Positions 40,516-50,658 of a stretch of 64,000 nucleotides of DNA are shown here, piece after piece; position 1 is the stretch's first letter, and each line of letters begins with the position of its first letter. This stretch comes from an uncultured Bacteroides sp. (GTDB lineage Bacteria > Bacteroidota > Bacteroidia > Bacteroidales > Bacteroidaceae): positions 32,870 through 96,869 of the forward strand of contig CASENS010000017.1 of NCBI GenBank assembly GCA_949289345.1, given 5' to 3'. Position numbers and translations under genes: made by a program. A model generated the notes under the pieces. That model saw only the letters and a list, made by a program, of their open reading frames with translations, did no database searches and was not told where the DNA came from.

Positions 40516-43218
40516 TCAGAATTTGTAGCTGAAGCCCACTTCAAAGTTAGTGCCTTCCTTATATTCTTCCACCACCACTTCGTCACCTGTCATAGGCACC
40601 TCTTGCTTGAACACCATAGCCCGGTTCAGCAAGTCTTTCACTTGCAGGTTGACACTGAAATGCGTGTTAAAACTATAGCTGGCGTTGAAGTTCATGGTGT
40701 GGACCGGCATCTGATGCACATCGCCCAACTGCGACACACCTACGGCATGGATGCGCTTGCCCTGCAGATTGTAAAGCAAGGCCAGACTGAGTTGTCGCTC
40801 TTCACCGAAACGGGGCGTGTAAGCCAAATCCGCATTCAGCAAAATGGGCGAAGCTCCCTGCAACGAACGTTCCTTATTCGTATAGGCGCCCCCTTGAGGC
40901 AACTTCACGTTCGTGTACATATAGGACACGTTGGCTCCTAAGCGCAAATCCTTCAGCAGTTGCTTGCGCAGTTCCACTTCCACACCGGCAGCCATACCTT
41001 GGTCGGCATTTTGGAAAGAGTACATCGTGGCACCGCCATTCAACCGTTGAATACGCTCGATGGGGCTATCCAGGTGTTTGTAATAAGCGGTAGCCGAGAA
41101 CATATCCCCGTTCTCTCCAAAATGTTCGTAACGGATATCCAAGTTATAGTTATAGCCATTCTGCAATTCCTCGTTACCACGAATTTGCGCCGAACCGTAA
41201 GACTCCTGATAGAGGAACGGAGCCATCTCGATGAACGAAGGACGTGTCACCGTACGCGAGAGTGAGAAACGCAAACTGTTCTTATCGTTCACGGAATATT
41301 TCAAGTTGACGGTAGGGAACAGGTCGTGTTTATCCAGATTACGCCGGCGCTGGTATTTCTGTTCTCCTTCGATGGCGTATTCCACCCATTGCTTGGCCAT
41401 CTCGTAACGCAAACCTACGTTGACCAGCAAGGAAGCCAGCGGATAGAAATCCGTCGAGGCGTATGCCGCATAAATATCCATACCGGCCCGGTACGTATCG
41501 TGTGACTGCATCCGGCGGTTGATGGCAATGGTGCCGTTCTCTATATTCTCTTGGTTGAGGTAGTCTCCCGGATGGTAGATGTCGTCCACATTCACATTCA
41601 GCTTATTAATATTGTAGAAGAAACGGGTACCCATGTAGTCACGGTTCTTATCTTTATAGCTGAAACCGAAACGTACAAAGTCATTTTCCTTCCAACTGTA
41701 CTTGGCGGCAATGCTTCCTACCCACTCGTCCTCCGTCAAATCTCCATAATAGCGCATGGTCTCCTGACGGTTCAGCTTAAAGAGGCTGTAGGTTCCGTCC
41801 TCGTTGCGGGTGTACATCACCTGGCGACGGTCGGGTTCCTCACTGCTTGTCTTGCTATACGAGCCTCCCCACGTCAGTTCCCACTGTTTGCCCAAATGGT
41901 GAAGACCGTTCAACTGATGGTTCTGCAAAGTATAAATGTGAGTCACATTGTTACTGCCCGCCAACGGATGATCCTCGGCATCCACACCTTGCCGGTTCTC
42001 ATAAGAGTCACTGGCATTGCGGGCATAGAAGAAGGAGTAACCGATACGGTCGGCCTCGCGCAACGTAAAGCCGACGGAAGCCAATCCGGCCAGTTTCAAC
42101 GCGCTGGTATATTCATCGTAAGTGAAATCGTTCTGTGCCTCACCCGTGGACGCCTCCAACGTCTTGTAAACGGCATCGTAAACATTTTGTGTCTCGTTGC
42201 TGGCGCTGAATGACATGAGCACGCTCAATGTCTGGTCCTTGATATTGAAGTTCTTGCCGAAACCGATGTTCCCGCCAAACTGAGGCAAGGCTTTCTTTTT
42301 CTCCACATCGAAAGTGGTATTGAATATGTTATGCGTCTTCACGTATTCATCGAAGTCGCTTAACTCCATATTATATATAGACTCGTCCAGCGAGGGAGTC
42401 TTGAACAGCGTGCCGTCGCGGTCCATTTGGTAAAAGTCATCGCCCATCGTATTGAACGCGCCGCCTACGTTAAAGCTGACGTTAAAGAAATCGTCCGTCA
42501 CATTCTCTTTCGTACTGATGTCGATGTGCGCCCCGCTATAGTCGGCAAACACGCCGGCATCATACACCTTGCTGACCGTAATGTTTTGCACGGTGCTGGA
42601 AGGGAACAGATCCAACGGTATCAGCTTGTTGTCCGGATTAGGCGAGGCAATAGGAAGCCCGTTCAACGTCGTAATGCTGTAACGGTCACCCAGTCCACGC
42701 ACAATGAGCTGTCCTGCATCGGCAATGGAAACGCCGGTTATCTGCTTGACGCCCTCCTGTACATTACCGATACCTTTCAGGCTCATTTCCTTGGCACCCA
42801 AGTTTTCAATGGCCAAGGTCGCCTTTTGGCGCTCCATCTGCAAAGCGCGTTCACCCTCCAAGTTCTTCCGCGCCGTAACGGACACCTCGCCAAGGGTTTG
42901 TGCGTCACTCTCCATCTCGAAGTTCATCACCACATCACCGGACACCCTTACATCACTTGCCGTAATGTCCACGTAGCCCACATACCTCACGACAAGACTA
43001 TACGTCCCGTCGGGCACTTGCAGCGTATAATTACCGTCTATGTCGGCCACAGCACCCTGTGTTGTTCCTGCCACTTGCACCGTTGCACCCGTCAGCGGTT
43101 CCTTTGTCAGTTTGTCCGTAACAGTACCTTTAATAGTACCTGCCATGGCAGCCATAGCAGATAAGGTGAGGAATAAAATAAGGAACAGAACTTTTCCTAA
43201 ATCTACTTTCATACTCAT
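40516..43218 (-). CDS. TonB-dependent outer-membrane receptor with carboxypeptidase-regulatory domain
   Basis: 900 residues from the chosen start MSMKVDLGKV; the frame is open 10 codons further upstream. Signal peptide to about AMAG. The domain at about 25-110 (TIKGTVTDKLTKEPLTGATVQVAG, YSLVVRYVGYVDI) is the carboxypeptidase-regulatory-like fold. Next come the plug (VRGLGDRYSITTLNGLPIASPNP) and a barrel ending in the aromatic NFEVGFSYKF. It lacks the STN domain, so it is not itself a signal transducer. It heads an operon with the duplicated beta-helix lipoprotein and is divergent from the ECF sigma gene. Confidence 0.88.
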   Translation of the reverse strand: MSMKVDLGKVLFLILFLTLSAMAAMAGTIKGTVTDKLTKEPLTGATVQVAGTTQGAVADIDGNYTLQVPDGTYSLVVRYVGYVDITASDVRVSGDVVMNFEMESDAQTLGEVSVTARKNLEGERALQMERQKATLAIENLGAKEMSLKGIGNVQEGVKQITGVSIADAGQLIVRGLGDRYSITTLNGLPIASPNPDNKLIPLDLFPSSTVQNITVSKVYDAGVFADYSGAHIDISTKENVTDDFFNVSFNVGGAFNTMGDDFYQMDRDGTLFKTPSLDESIYNMELSDFDEYVKTHNIFNTTFDVEKKKALPQFGGNIGFGKNFNIKDQTLSVLMSFSASNETQNVYDAVYKTLEASTGEAQNDFTYDEYTSALKLAGLASVGFTLREADRIGYSFFYARNASDSYENRQGVDAEDHPLAGSNNVTHIYTLQNHQLNGLHHLGKQWELTWGGSYSKTSSEEPDRRQVMYTRNEDGTYSLFKLNRQETMRYYGDLTEDEWVGSIAAKYSWKENDFVRFGFSYKDKNRDYMGTRFFYNINKLNVNVDDIYHPGDYLNQENIENGTIAINRRMQSHDTYRAGMDIYAAYASTDFYPLASLLVNVGLRYEMAKQWVEYAIEGEQKYQRRRNLDKHDLFPTVNLKYSVNDKNSLRFSLSRTVTRPSFIEMAPFLYQESYGSAQIRGNEELQNGYNYNLDIRYEHFGENGDMFSATAYYKHLDSPIERIQRLNGGATMYSFQNADQGMAAGVEVELRKQLLKDLRLGANVSYMYTNVKLPQGGAYTNKERSLQGASPILLNADLAYTPRFGEERQLSLALLYNLQGKRIHAVGVSQLGDVHQMPVHTMNFNASYSFNTHFSVNLQVKDLLNRAMVFKQEVPMTGDEVVVEEYKEGTNFEVGFSYKF

Positions 43219-43409
43219 CTTTGTTATGCTTTTCTTTTTCCGCTGCAAAGGTGAGGATAAGATGTAACATACCTGTTGCGGAAAAGCGACATGTACGTTT
43301 CGGGAAGGTTACGGAAAAGTTTCAATAGCGTGTGCATTAAATTAATGTACCGAGTTTTAAATTCCCGCTTTTAAAACCACGCGTCCATCGGACTAATCCC
43401 AAAAATCCC

Positions 43410-43417
43410 TATCTTTG
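43410..43417 (+). promoter_or_regulatory. -7 element of the ECF sigma gene
   Basis: TATCTTTG, 29 nt before the ATG; the -33 box is weak. Confidence 0.55.
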
Positions 43418-43446
43418 CGCCCACGACGTTACGAAACATATGTGTC

Positions 43447-44001
43447 ATGACCGAACAAGAAATACGCAGATACCTGAGGCTGATGCAGGAAGAAAGTTCC
43501 GAAAGTGCTTTCCGGGGATTTTACGACCTCACTTACGACCGTCTGTTCCGCATCGCCTGCTTCTACCTGAAGCGTGAAGAATGGGCGCAAGAGGTGGTGA
43601 TGGACGTATTCATGAGCCTGTGGAACCACCGGGACACCCTGCCACAGGTGCACAACATCGAGGACTACTGCTTTATCCTCACCAAAAACGCCGCGCTCAA
43701 CTACTTGGAAAAAGAGCAGCGCCGCCCCCTCCCCCAACCTTACGATACCCATCCCGAAAGCAGCGAAACCGACTATTCGCCCGAAGAACAACTCATCAGC
43801 GACGAACTCTTTGCCCGCTATGTCAAGGCACTCGACCGCCTGCCCCAACGTTGCCGGGAAGTGTTTATCCGCGTCCGCGAAGAGAAACAAAGCTATGCCG
43901 ATGTGGCCGAAGCCTTGGGCATCAGCGTAAAGACCGTGGACGCGCAACTCCAGAAAGCCACCTCCCGCCTGCGCGAGTTGCTGAAAGAAAGTCTTACATA
44001 A
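43447..44001 (+). CDS. ECF-type RNA polymerase sigma factor
   Basis: 184 residues with sigma region 2 (FRGFYDLTYDRLFRIACFYLK, EVVMDVFMSLWNHRD) and region 4 (LDRLPQRCREVFIRVREEKQSYADVAEALGISVKTVDAQLQKA). It belongs to the FecI-like Bacteroides sigma group, which turns on a downstream TonB receptor when the FecR anti-sigma is released. A 270-nt gap with a 22-nt dyad array separates it from fecR. Confidence 0.93.
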   Translation: MTEQEIRRYLRLMQEESSESAFRGFYDLTYDRLFRIACFYLKREEWAQEVVMDVFMSLWNHRDTLPQVHNIEDYCFILTKNAALNYLEKEQRRPLPQPYDTHPESSETDYSPEEQLISDELFARYVKALDRLPQRCREVFIRVREEKQSYADVAEALGISVKTVDAQLQKATSRLRELLKESLT

Positions 44002-44025
44002 ACTGTCTCATGCCATCACCGTGTT

Positions 44026-44136
44026 TTCTGCCTTTTTTCTGATAGTATCAGAAACGTTTTCTGTCGGCGACAGAAAGACCTTCTGTTACTAACAGAAAGC
44101 CTTTCTGCTACTACCAGAAAAGCTTTCTGGTTTTAC
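44026..44136. repeat. 22-nt dyad array between sigma and anti-sigma genes
   Basis: TTCTG starts at 44037, 44059, 44081, 44103 and 44125, and CAGAA at 44049, 44071, 44093 and 44115, each exactly 22 nt apart. Each unit reads TTCTG, 7 variable bases, CAGAA. The centres are ATAGTAT, TCGGCGA, TTACTAA and CTACTAC. The first three are themselves dyads about one base, so units reach 17-19 nt of perfect palindrome. The fifth unit has lost its right arm. It occupies most of the gap between the two genes. Confidence 0.9.
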
Positions 44137-44271
44137 GAGCGAACAGGCAGAATACTATCTTTCTGACAATCAGACAGATATAAAAAAGATGCAAAAAAGT
44201 GAGTTCCGGGCGTAGGGAGTTTTCCCATAAAGGTTGTCTTTAGTAGAAAACAGTAAAAAAAATTACACGCC

Positions 44272-45129
44272 ATGAAAGAAAACTTCGATACCCTATTGGA
44301 GCGTTTGGTCGCTTCTACCCGTTCGCCCCGCGGACGCTACAGCAAAGAACACACCTGGCCGCTCCTGCAAGCCCGGCTGAGGAAACAACGCCTGCTCCGC
44401 ACTTGGTGGAGAAGTATGGCCCGTGCAGCAGCCGTCGCATTGCTTTGCCTTGCCGGCTGGCAGATTTATGAGATGACACGGCCTGTGGAATGGCTGGAAA
44501 TATCGGCCTTGGCCGAGACCCGCACCGTCATCCTACCGGACCGGACGGAAGTGACGCTGAACCGGTATTCCTCCCTATCCTATCCCAAAGACTTCGAACG
44601 GAGGAAGGAACGCGACGTACAACTGACCGGAGGCGCCTACTTCGACGTCACCCATGACCGGACGCACCCCTTTGTGATACAGGCCGAAGGAGTACAGATA
44701 CAGGTACTGGGCACCCGCTTCAATGTGGAAGCCTATCCCCAAGACGCAGAAGTGCGCACCACCCTGCTGCAAGGAGCCGTGGCCGTCAGCACGTCCGGAC
44801 AACAACTGACGCTTGCGCCGGGCGAACGTGCCGTCTATCAGAAGGCAAAGGAAAAACTAACCCGGCAACTCCTCACCGACCCGACGGGTGAAGCCGACTG
44901 GAGCAGAGGCGTGTTGAGCTTCAGCGAACAACCCCTACAGGAAATCATACGCCGGCTGGCGAACGCTTACCAAGTGGACATCCGGTTGACGGACACGGCC
45001 TTGGCAGACTACCGACTCACCGCAAGGTTCGATGCCGATGAACCGCTGAAGGACATCCTTGCCACGCTGGCATCGGCCGCAGGCTTCCGCTACCGACAAG
45101 ACAATCAAACCATCATCCTATATAACTGA
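44272..45129 (+). CDS. FecR-family anti-sigma factor
   Basis: 285 residues. A short cytoplasmic part (1-45) should hold the ECF sigma factor; one membrane helix follows (about 50-66, AAAVALLCLAGWQIYEM). The periplasmic FecR domain has TRTVILPDRTEVTLNRYSSLSYPKDF, GGAYFDVTHDRTHPFVI and VQVLGTRFNVEAY-like segments. The C-terminal part (LSFSEQPLQEIIRRLANAYQVDI) is the usual STN-like end that meets the receptor. It lies immediately before the STN-bearing receptor. Confidence 0.93.
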   Translation: MKENFDTLLERLVASTRSPRGRYSKEHTWPLLQARLRKQRLLRTWWRSMARAAAVALLCLAGWQIYEMTRPVEWLEISALAETRTVILPDRTEVTLNRYSSLSYPKDFERRKERDVQLTGGAYFDVTHDRTHPFVIQAEGVQIQVLGTRFNVEAYPQDAEVRTTLLQGAVAVSTSGQQLTLAPGERAVYQKAKEKLTRQLLTDPTGEADWSRGVLSFSEQPLQEIIRRLANAYQVDIRLTDTALADYRLTARFDADEPLKDILATLASAAGFRYRQDNQTIILYN

Positions 45130-45140
45130 CTTAACGGACT

Positions 45141-47900
45141 ATGAACCATTCAATCTTTTCCATCCACCGCATCCGGGCAGTACTCTTAGTGGGCATGGCG
45201 CTGACAACCCTCATGCTGCAAGCCCAAAATCCGGACGCACCCATCAATCTGACCCTGCGAAACGCCACGCTGTGCGAACTGGTCAGCCAATTGGAAAACT
45301 CCACAGGCTACACTTTTGTGTACGGCGAGGACGTGAAACTGGAACACCGCATCACACTCGTGGTACGGCGGGTCACCATCGCCCAATTGCTGGAGAAGGC
45401 TTTCCACGACCAGCCCGTCGCCTTCGAAATGACGGACAAACACATCATCCTGCGCAAACGGGTGATGCCCAAGAAGCGCGAGCGCAAACGGTACACCCTC
45501 AACGGATATGTCACCGACGCCGCCTCGTCCGAAACGCTGATAGGTGCCAACCTCATTGACGGACGTTACGCCACGGGCACGGCTACCAACGCGTTCGGGT
45601 TCTACTCCCTCACCCTGCCCGAAGGCGAAGTGAGCCTCACTTGTTCCTACTTGGGCTACGCCAAAAGCCGGCACGACTTCCTGCTGACGCGCGACACCAC
45701 ACTGAACATAGCCCTCACATCCAACACGGAGTTAGAGGAAGTGGTAGTGCTCTCCGAGAAGCGGGACGCGGGCATCCAATCGACCAACATGGGTACCTTG
45801 AACATTCCTTTGACACAGATACGCCACACGCCTTCCATCCTGGGCGAAGCCGATGTGCTGAAAACCATCCAACTGATGCCGGGCGTGCAGGCGGGCATGG
45901 AGGGATTTGCCGGCATGTACGTACGGGGCGGCACGCCGGACCAGAACTTAGTGATGCTGGACGGCAACCCCGTGTACAACGCCGACCATCTGCTGGGTAT
46001 TTTCTCCGTCTTCACCCCGGAAGCCGTGAAGAACGTCACCCTCAGCAAAGGCAGTTTCCCGGCACGCTACGGCGGACGCCTCTCGTCCATCGTGGATGTG
46101 CGCACCAACGACGGGGACATGAAGAACTATCATGGTGCCTTCAGCCTCGGACTGCTCACCGCCAAACTACACGTAGAAGGTCCTATCAAGAAGGACCGTA
46201 CCGCTTTCTCGGTAAGCGCCCGCGTCACGCCCACCGTACTATTACCGAAAGGGATTAAAGATGAGAACGAATGGAGTTTCAGTGGAAGCAATGATTTGCA
46301 CACAGACACATATCACTACAACTATTATTTCTACGACATCAATGCTAAATTGAGCCACAAATTCAGTGACCAAAGTCGTCTGTTTATAGGTTTCTACTGC
46401 GGCAAGGACCTTTATCACTATGACGATGAAACTTTTTATGAGAACAGAGACAGTAACGATCCTTATCAAACATATGATGCCGGCAAAGTGCGTTTGGCTT
46501 GGGGAAACCTCATCGGATACGCCCGTTGGAACTATGTGTTCAATCAGAAGCTGTTCGGTAACTTCACGCTGTCCTACAACCGATACCGCATGAAGCTTGA
46601 CGAGACACAGACGAACAGCAGCAACAACACACATTTCAGTGCCATCGATTACGAACAATTCGGTTCGGAGTTCCGTTCGGGCATACGTGACTGGAGCGTC
46701 CGTGCCGACTTCGACTACACGCCTTCGCCCCGTCACCATGCCCGTTTCGGAGGCGAGTTCATCCACCATGTATTTACCCCCGGCGTATCGACCTCGCACA
46801 TCAGCATAGAGGACGAAAACATCGCTGCGCAAGACAGCACTTACCGCACCAGCACCAGCCGCCCGCAACGGGGCATGGAAGCGTCGGTCTACGCCGAAGA
46901 CAACTGGGATGTGACGGACAGGCTCAGCCTTAACTTCGGCGCACGCCTCGCCCTCTTCCACACACAGAGCAAAACGTACCTTTCCGCCCAACCACGCCTC
47001 TCCGCCCGTTACGACCTGGGCAAAGGCTTTGCCGCCAAAGCCGCCTACTCGTGCATGAGCCAGTACGTACATCTGCTCTCGTCCACGCCCCTCTCCATGC
47101 CTACGGACCTTTGGGTACCCATCACGAAGGACATCCGCCCCATGTATGCCAACCAATACTCCGTGGGCGGTTACTACATGGGGCTGAAAGGCTGGGAGTT
47201 CTCCTTGGAAGGCTACTACAAGCAGATGGACCATGTGCTGGAGTACCAGGACGGTGTGTCCTTCTTCGGCACTTCCACCAACTGGGAGGAAAAGGTCGAG
47301 ATGGGCGAAGGCCGCGCCTACGGACTGGAGGTGATGGCGCAACGCACCGTGGGGCGCACCACGGGCTGGCTGTCCTACACGCTGGCCAAAAGCGAACGCC
47401 GCTTCAAGGACGGCAACATCAACCAAGGCAGGTGGTTTCCGCACAAGTATGACCGGCGGCACAGCGTCAACCTCTGCGTCAACCACAAGTTCAACGACCG
47501 CATCGACGTGGGCGCCTCGTGGATATTCTACACCGGCGGCTGCCTCAGCGTGCCCGAACGAAGTACCATCCTCATCAAGCCGGACGGAACAACAATGGGA
47601 GGCGACTACATCCCGGCACGCAACAATTACCGCCTGCCTGCCACCCATCGGCTGAACTTGGGCGTGAATTTCCACAAAAAGACCAAACACGGCATGCGCA
47701 CCTGGAACATCAGTCTCTACAATGCCTACAACGCCATGAACCCCAACGTGGTGTACTACGAGCGGAAGGAAGGTTCACACCTTATTTACCAAAACCCGGA
47801 CGGCAGTCTTAGAGAAGAAATCATTCCCAATAAAATAATCATCAAGAAATGGACTTTGCTGCCTTGCATACCGTCCGTGACTTATACATTCCGTTTCTAA
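45141..47900 (+). CDS. TonB-dependent receptor with STN signalling domain
   Basis: 919 residues. After the signal peptide (ending LMLQAQ) an STN domain spans about 35-105 (INLTLRNATLCELVSQLENSTGYTFVY), which signals through FecR. A carboxypeptidase-regulatory-like domain lies at about 118-200, then the plug (MYVRGGTPDQNLVMLDGNPVYNADHLLGIFSVF) and the barrel, ending PSVTYTFRF. It is 11 nt after fecR. The substrate is not evident; no siderophore gene is nearby. Confidence 0.92.
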   Translation: MNHSIFSIHRIRAVLLVGMALTTLMLQAQNPDAPINLTLRNATLCELVSQLENSTGYTFVYGEDVKLEHRITLVVRRVTIAQLLEKAFHDQPVAFEMTDKHIILRKRVMPKKRERKRYTLNGYVTDAASSETLIGANLIDGRYATGTATNAFGFYSLTLPEGEVSLTCSYLGYAKSRHDFLLTRDTTLNIALTSNTELEEVVVLSEKRDAGIQSTNMGTLNIPLTQIRHTPSILGEADVLKTIQLMPGVQAGMEGFAGMYVRGGTPDQNLVMLDGNPVYNADHLLGIFSVFTPEAVKNVTLSKGSFPARYGGRLSSIVDVRTNDGDMKNYHGAFSLGLLTAKLHVEGPIKKDRTAFSVSARVTPTVLLPKGIKDENEWSFSGSNDLHTDTYHYNYYFYDINAKLSHKFSDQSRLFIGFYCGKDLYHYDDETFYENRDSNDPYQTYDAGKVRLAWGNLIGYARWNYVFNQKLFGNFTLSYNRYRMKLDETQTNSSNNTHFSAIDYEQFGSEFRSGIRDWSVRADFDYTPSPRHHARFGGEFIHHVFTPGVSTSHISIEDENIAAQDSTYRTSTSRPQRGMEASVYAEDNWDVTDRLSLNFGARLALFHTQSKTYLSAQPRLSARYDLGKGFAAKAAYSCMSQYVHLLSSTPLSMPTDLWVPITKDIRPMYANQYSVGGYYMGLKGWEFSLEGYYKQMDHVLEYQDGVSFFGTSTNWEEKVEMGEGRAYGLEVMAQRTVGRTTGWLSYTLAKSERRFKDGNINQGRWFPHKYDRRHSVNLCVNHKFNDRIDVGASWIFYTGGCLSVPERSTILIKPDGTTMGGDYIPARNNYRLPATHRLNLGVNFHKKTKHGMRTWNISLYNAYNAMNPNVVYYERKEGSHLIYQNPDGSLREEIIPNKIIIKKWTLLPCIPSVTYTFRF

Positions 47901-47928
47901 AGTCTGAATTAAAAAGAAAGAACAGCAT

Positions 47929-49080
47929 ATGAAACTTTATCTACGTCCTATCCTCTATACGGCAACCTTCCTCCTGTCGGCGGCTTGCGAAAACGAAATT
48001 CCCTACAATCCGGGGCAAGGGCAACCCGTGCTGGTGCTCAACGCCCTGTTGGAAACCGGAGAACACTCGACTAACTACGTATTCCTGCACCAAAGCAACG
48101 GCATTGACATCGGAAAAGTGGACGATGACGCCACCCTGCGCCTGTACATCAACGACGTATTAGCCGAAACGCCGAAAGAACTTGAAAAGGAAGAAACCAT
48201 TCCTTACAATCCCCAAGACTGGCCCAATCGGGACGGATATGAAGAATATCTGCCCTATATCGGGTTTAAGAAGTTCCGAATAAGTACACCACTCAATCCT
48301 GGCGACCACATCCGCCTGGAAGCTACAGCCGGAAACGGAACGATGCACGCCGTGGCCGAGACTTACGCTCCGTCCGCCCCCGAAGCATTCCGGGCAGATA
48401 CCTCCACCGTCAGACTGGAGGACTATCGCGAACCGTACCGTCGTTACCTCATCCATGTGAGCGACCATCCCAATGAACGCAACTACTACCGACTGGACAT
48501 CTGTAACGACTTCCTTGTGCGCTATCATTACTACCTGCACAAGACCGATGAAAACGGGAACGAATTGAAAGATGAAGAAGGACACTACATCCACATCCGA
48601 AAAGACAGTCTTGCCCGACAGGATTACATCAGTGAAATCATCAACCGGGAGGACATGATATTGACGGGCGGGCATGTCAGCCACTCGCAGAAAGAGGAGG
48701 ACAATGCCATGTTTCCCCGCATCGAGAACAAATACAACATCTTCAGCGACGCCTACTTCCCGAATGCATCCACCACGCTTAAAGTCTACACATCATGCTA
48801 CAACGATTTCACGGCCAAGGCGCCCACCTTCTCCACGTATGTATGCGACCTCGAGACCTATTGCACGCAGACCATCCGCATCCGTCTGCACGCCTTGACG
48901 GAAGACACCTACCGTTACCTACAAGCATTGAATTGCCTAGAGGACGATGACTACGACAATGCCTTGATGGAACCGGTCAGTCTGCCCTGCAACGTGCAAG
49001 GCGGAATAGGTTTCGTAAGTGTATCCACGCCCTACGAAATCAGCCTAACGCTGCCCGAACGTTGGTGTAAGAGGGAATAA
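47929..49080 (+). CDS. DUF4249 lipoprotein
   Basis: 383 residues, lipobox LLSAAC (Cys20). The pattern PVLVLNALLETGEHSTNYVFLHQS and LRLYINDVLAETPKE fits DUF4249, a family that very often sits directly after FecA-type receptors in Bacteroidetes. It is likely a surface or periplasmic partner of the receptor 28 nt upstream. Function unknown. It closes the sigma-regulated operon at a long hairpin. Confidence 0.82.
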   Translation: MKLYLRPILYTATFLLSAACENEIPYNPGQGQPVLVLNALLETGEHSTNYVFLHQSNGIDIGKVDDDATLRLYINDVLAETPKELEKEETIPYNPQDWPNRDGYEEYLPYIGFKKFRISTPLNPGDHIRLEATAGNGTMHAVAETYAPSAPEAFRADTSTVRLEDYREPYRRYLIHVSDHPNERNYYRLDICNDFLVRYHYYLHKTDENGNELKDEEGHYIHIRKDSLARQDYISEIINREDMILTGGHVSHSQKEEDNAMFPRIENKYNIFSDAYFPNASTTLKVYTSCYNDFTAKAPTFSTYVCDLETYCTQTIRIRLHALTEDTYRYLQALNCLEDDDYDNALMEPVSLPCNVQGGIGFVSVSTPYEISLTLPERWCKRE

Positions 49081-49083
49081 AAA

Positions 49084-49145
49084 CAGAAAGGCACGGAGAT
49101 ACAGAGAGGGTGTATATAATCTCTCTGTGTCTCCGTGCCTTTCTG
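49084..49145. terminator. long hairpin between converging DUF4249 and nuoN genes
   Basis: 49084-49108 and 49121-49145 pair over 25 bp with a single mismatch around a 12-nt AT-rich loop. The core is GGCACGGAGA...TCTCCGTGCC. It begins 4 nt after the DUF4249 stop and ends 44 nt before the nuoN stop. It probably ends both transcripts, although neither strand has a T run. Confidence 0.75.
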
Positions 49146-49188
49146 TCCTAAATCTATTTGAGACAACCTCTTGCTTCAGAGTGTAGTA

Positions 49189-50628
49189 CTACATCCCGAA
49201 CGAGAAATGGTCAATGGAATCGTAAACCACACTCGCCAAACTGAGCACTATGATACCTGCCGTACATATCAACAAACTGGCGCGCGTATAGTTATCGCTA
49301 CGGAAAGCTGCGATAGGCTCATCGCTCGGATTGATGTACATGGCTTTCACCACACGCAAGTAATAGTAGAGCGAAATGACCGTATTGACCAACGCGATGA
49401 ACACCAGCAGGTGGAAACCACTGTGGAAAGCCGCCGCAAAGATGAAGAACTTCGAGAAGAAGCCCGCGAACGGCGGAATACCCGCCAACGAAAACAAGGC
49501 CAAAGTCATAAGGAACGCCAACTTGGGATTCGTGCGATAAAGCCCGTTGTAATCCTCCAGACTAATCTTCTGCGAGCGTAGGAAAACAATGGTGAGAACG
49601 GTAAACACGCCCAAGTTTGCGAACAAATAAATCAGCACATAGTACACCAAAGCCGTCATACCTTGAGCCGTGCCGCTGATAACACCCAACATGATGTAAC
49701 CGGCCTGGGAAATACTACTGAAGGCCATCAGTCGCAGCAGGTTCTGCTGACGCAGGGCAAAGAGGTTGGCCAAGGTGATGGAAGCAATCGTTACCCAGTA
49801 GAGGACTTCCTGCCATTGGTCAACCATCGGAGCGAATACTTTATATAGGATTGCCATCAGAACAAAAGCCGCCGAACCTTTGGAAACCACGCTCAGGTAA
49901 GCAGTCACCGTACTGGGCGCACCTTCATAAACATCGGCCGTCCACAAATGGAACGGAACCAACGAAATCTTGAAGCCCATACCGGCAAAGAAGAACACAA
50001 AGGCCATCACTTGCAAAGCATTCCCTTCCACACGTGCGGGAAGGTCGGAGAAGTAGAGCGTACCCGTAGTACCATATATCAGCGAAAGTCCGAACAGTAA
50101 CAAACCGCTGGAAAACAAAGCGGTCAGAATGTACTTGGCACCTGCCTCGGCAGAGTGATGGCGATACTTATCGAACGCCACCAAAGCCGCCATCGGGATG
50201 CTGGCAGTCTCCAGTCCGATGAAGAACATTAGGAAGTGTCCGGCTGAAATCATGAAATACATACCCAACAGCGTACTAAGCGTCAGGAAGTAGAACTCTC
50301 CCTGTTTGACTGCCGTATCGGGACGGCGCATCCATTCATGAGCCATGAGGAACACAATAAGCGTACCAACGCTGAGAATAGACTTCACAATATGCTGAAT
50401 GGGACTGTTGTAGTACATACCGCCAAAAGCTTCAGCCACCGGACCTGGTACGATGGTGACCACAATATGTATCAGCATCAGAGCCACAGGCAGCATGGTG
50501 TTCAGCACCGGACGTCCGTCACGCTTGTGCGCATCCGGACTCATAAAGAGGTCAGCTATGAAGAGGATGAGAATAACGGCTATCAGCGACAGCTCTTCTT
50601 TCATCACGAGAAATTGACTGTAATCCAT
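49189..50628 (-). CDS. nuoN: NADH-quinone oxidoreductase subunit N
   Basis: Antiporter-like membrane subunit of complex I that helps pump protons; about 479 residues with some 13-14 membrane segments ([20 protein letters not shown]-like region reads [19 protein letters not shown]). The frame is open to a TTG at 50658, but [13 protein letters not shown] at the ATG is a better start, 30 nt after nuoM. Last gene of the nuo operon. Confidence 0.92.
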   Translation of the reverse strand: MDYSQFLVMKEELSLIAVILILFIADLFMSPDAHKRDGRPVLNTMLPVALMLIHIVVTIVPGPVAEAFGGMYYNSPIQHIVKSILSVGTLIVFLMAHEWMRRPDTAVKQGEFYFLTLSTLLGMYFMISAGHFLMFFIGLETASIPMAALVAFDKYRHHSAEAGAKYILTALFSSGLLLFGLSLIYGTTGTLYFSDLPARVEGNALQVMAFVFFFAGMGFKISLVPFHLWTADVYEGAPSTVTAYLSVVSKGSAAFVLMAILYKVFAPMVDQWQEVLYWVTIASITLANLFALRQQNLLRLMAFSSISQAGYIMLGVISGTAQGMTALVYYVLIYLFANLGVFTVLTIVFLRSQKISLEDYNGLYRTNPKLAFLMTLALFSLAGIPPFAGFFSKFFIFAAAFHSGFHLLVFIALVNTVISLYYYLRVVKAMYINPSDEPIAAFRSDNYTRASLLICTAGIIVLSLASVVYDSIDHFSFGM

Positions 50629-50658
50629 GGAATACAAATCTGAATTAGAAGTTATCAA

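Noticed and set aside
44026-44136. CRISPR array
   Set aside because: Units repeat every 22 nt with only 7 variable bases, there are no spacers of 30 nt or more, no cas genes, and the variable centres are palindromic.
46242-47690. 482-codon open frame on the minus strand
   Set aside because: Antisense to the STN-bearing TonB receptor gene, with no recognisable domain.
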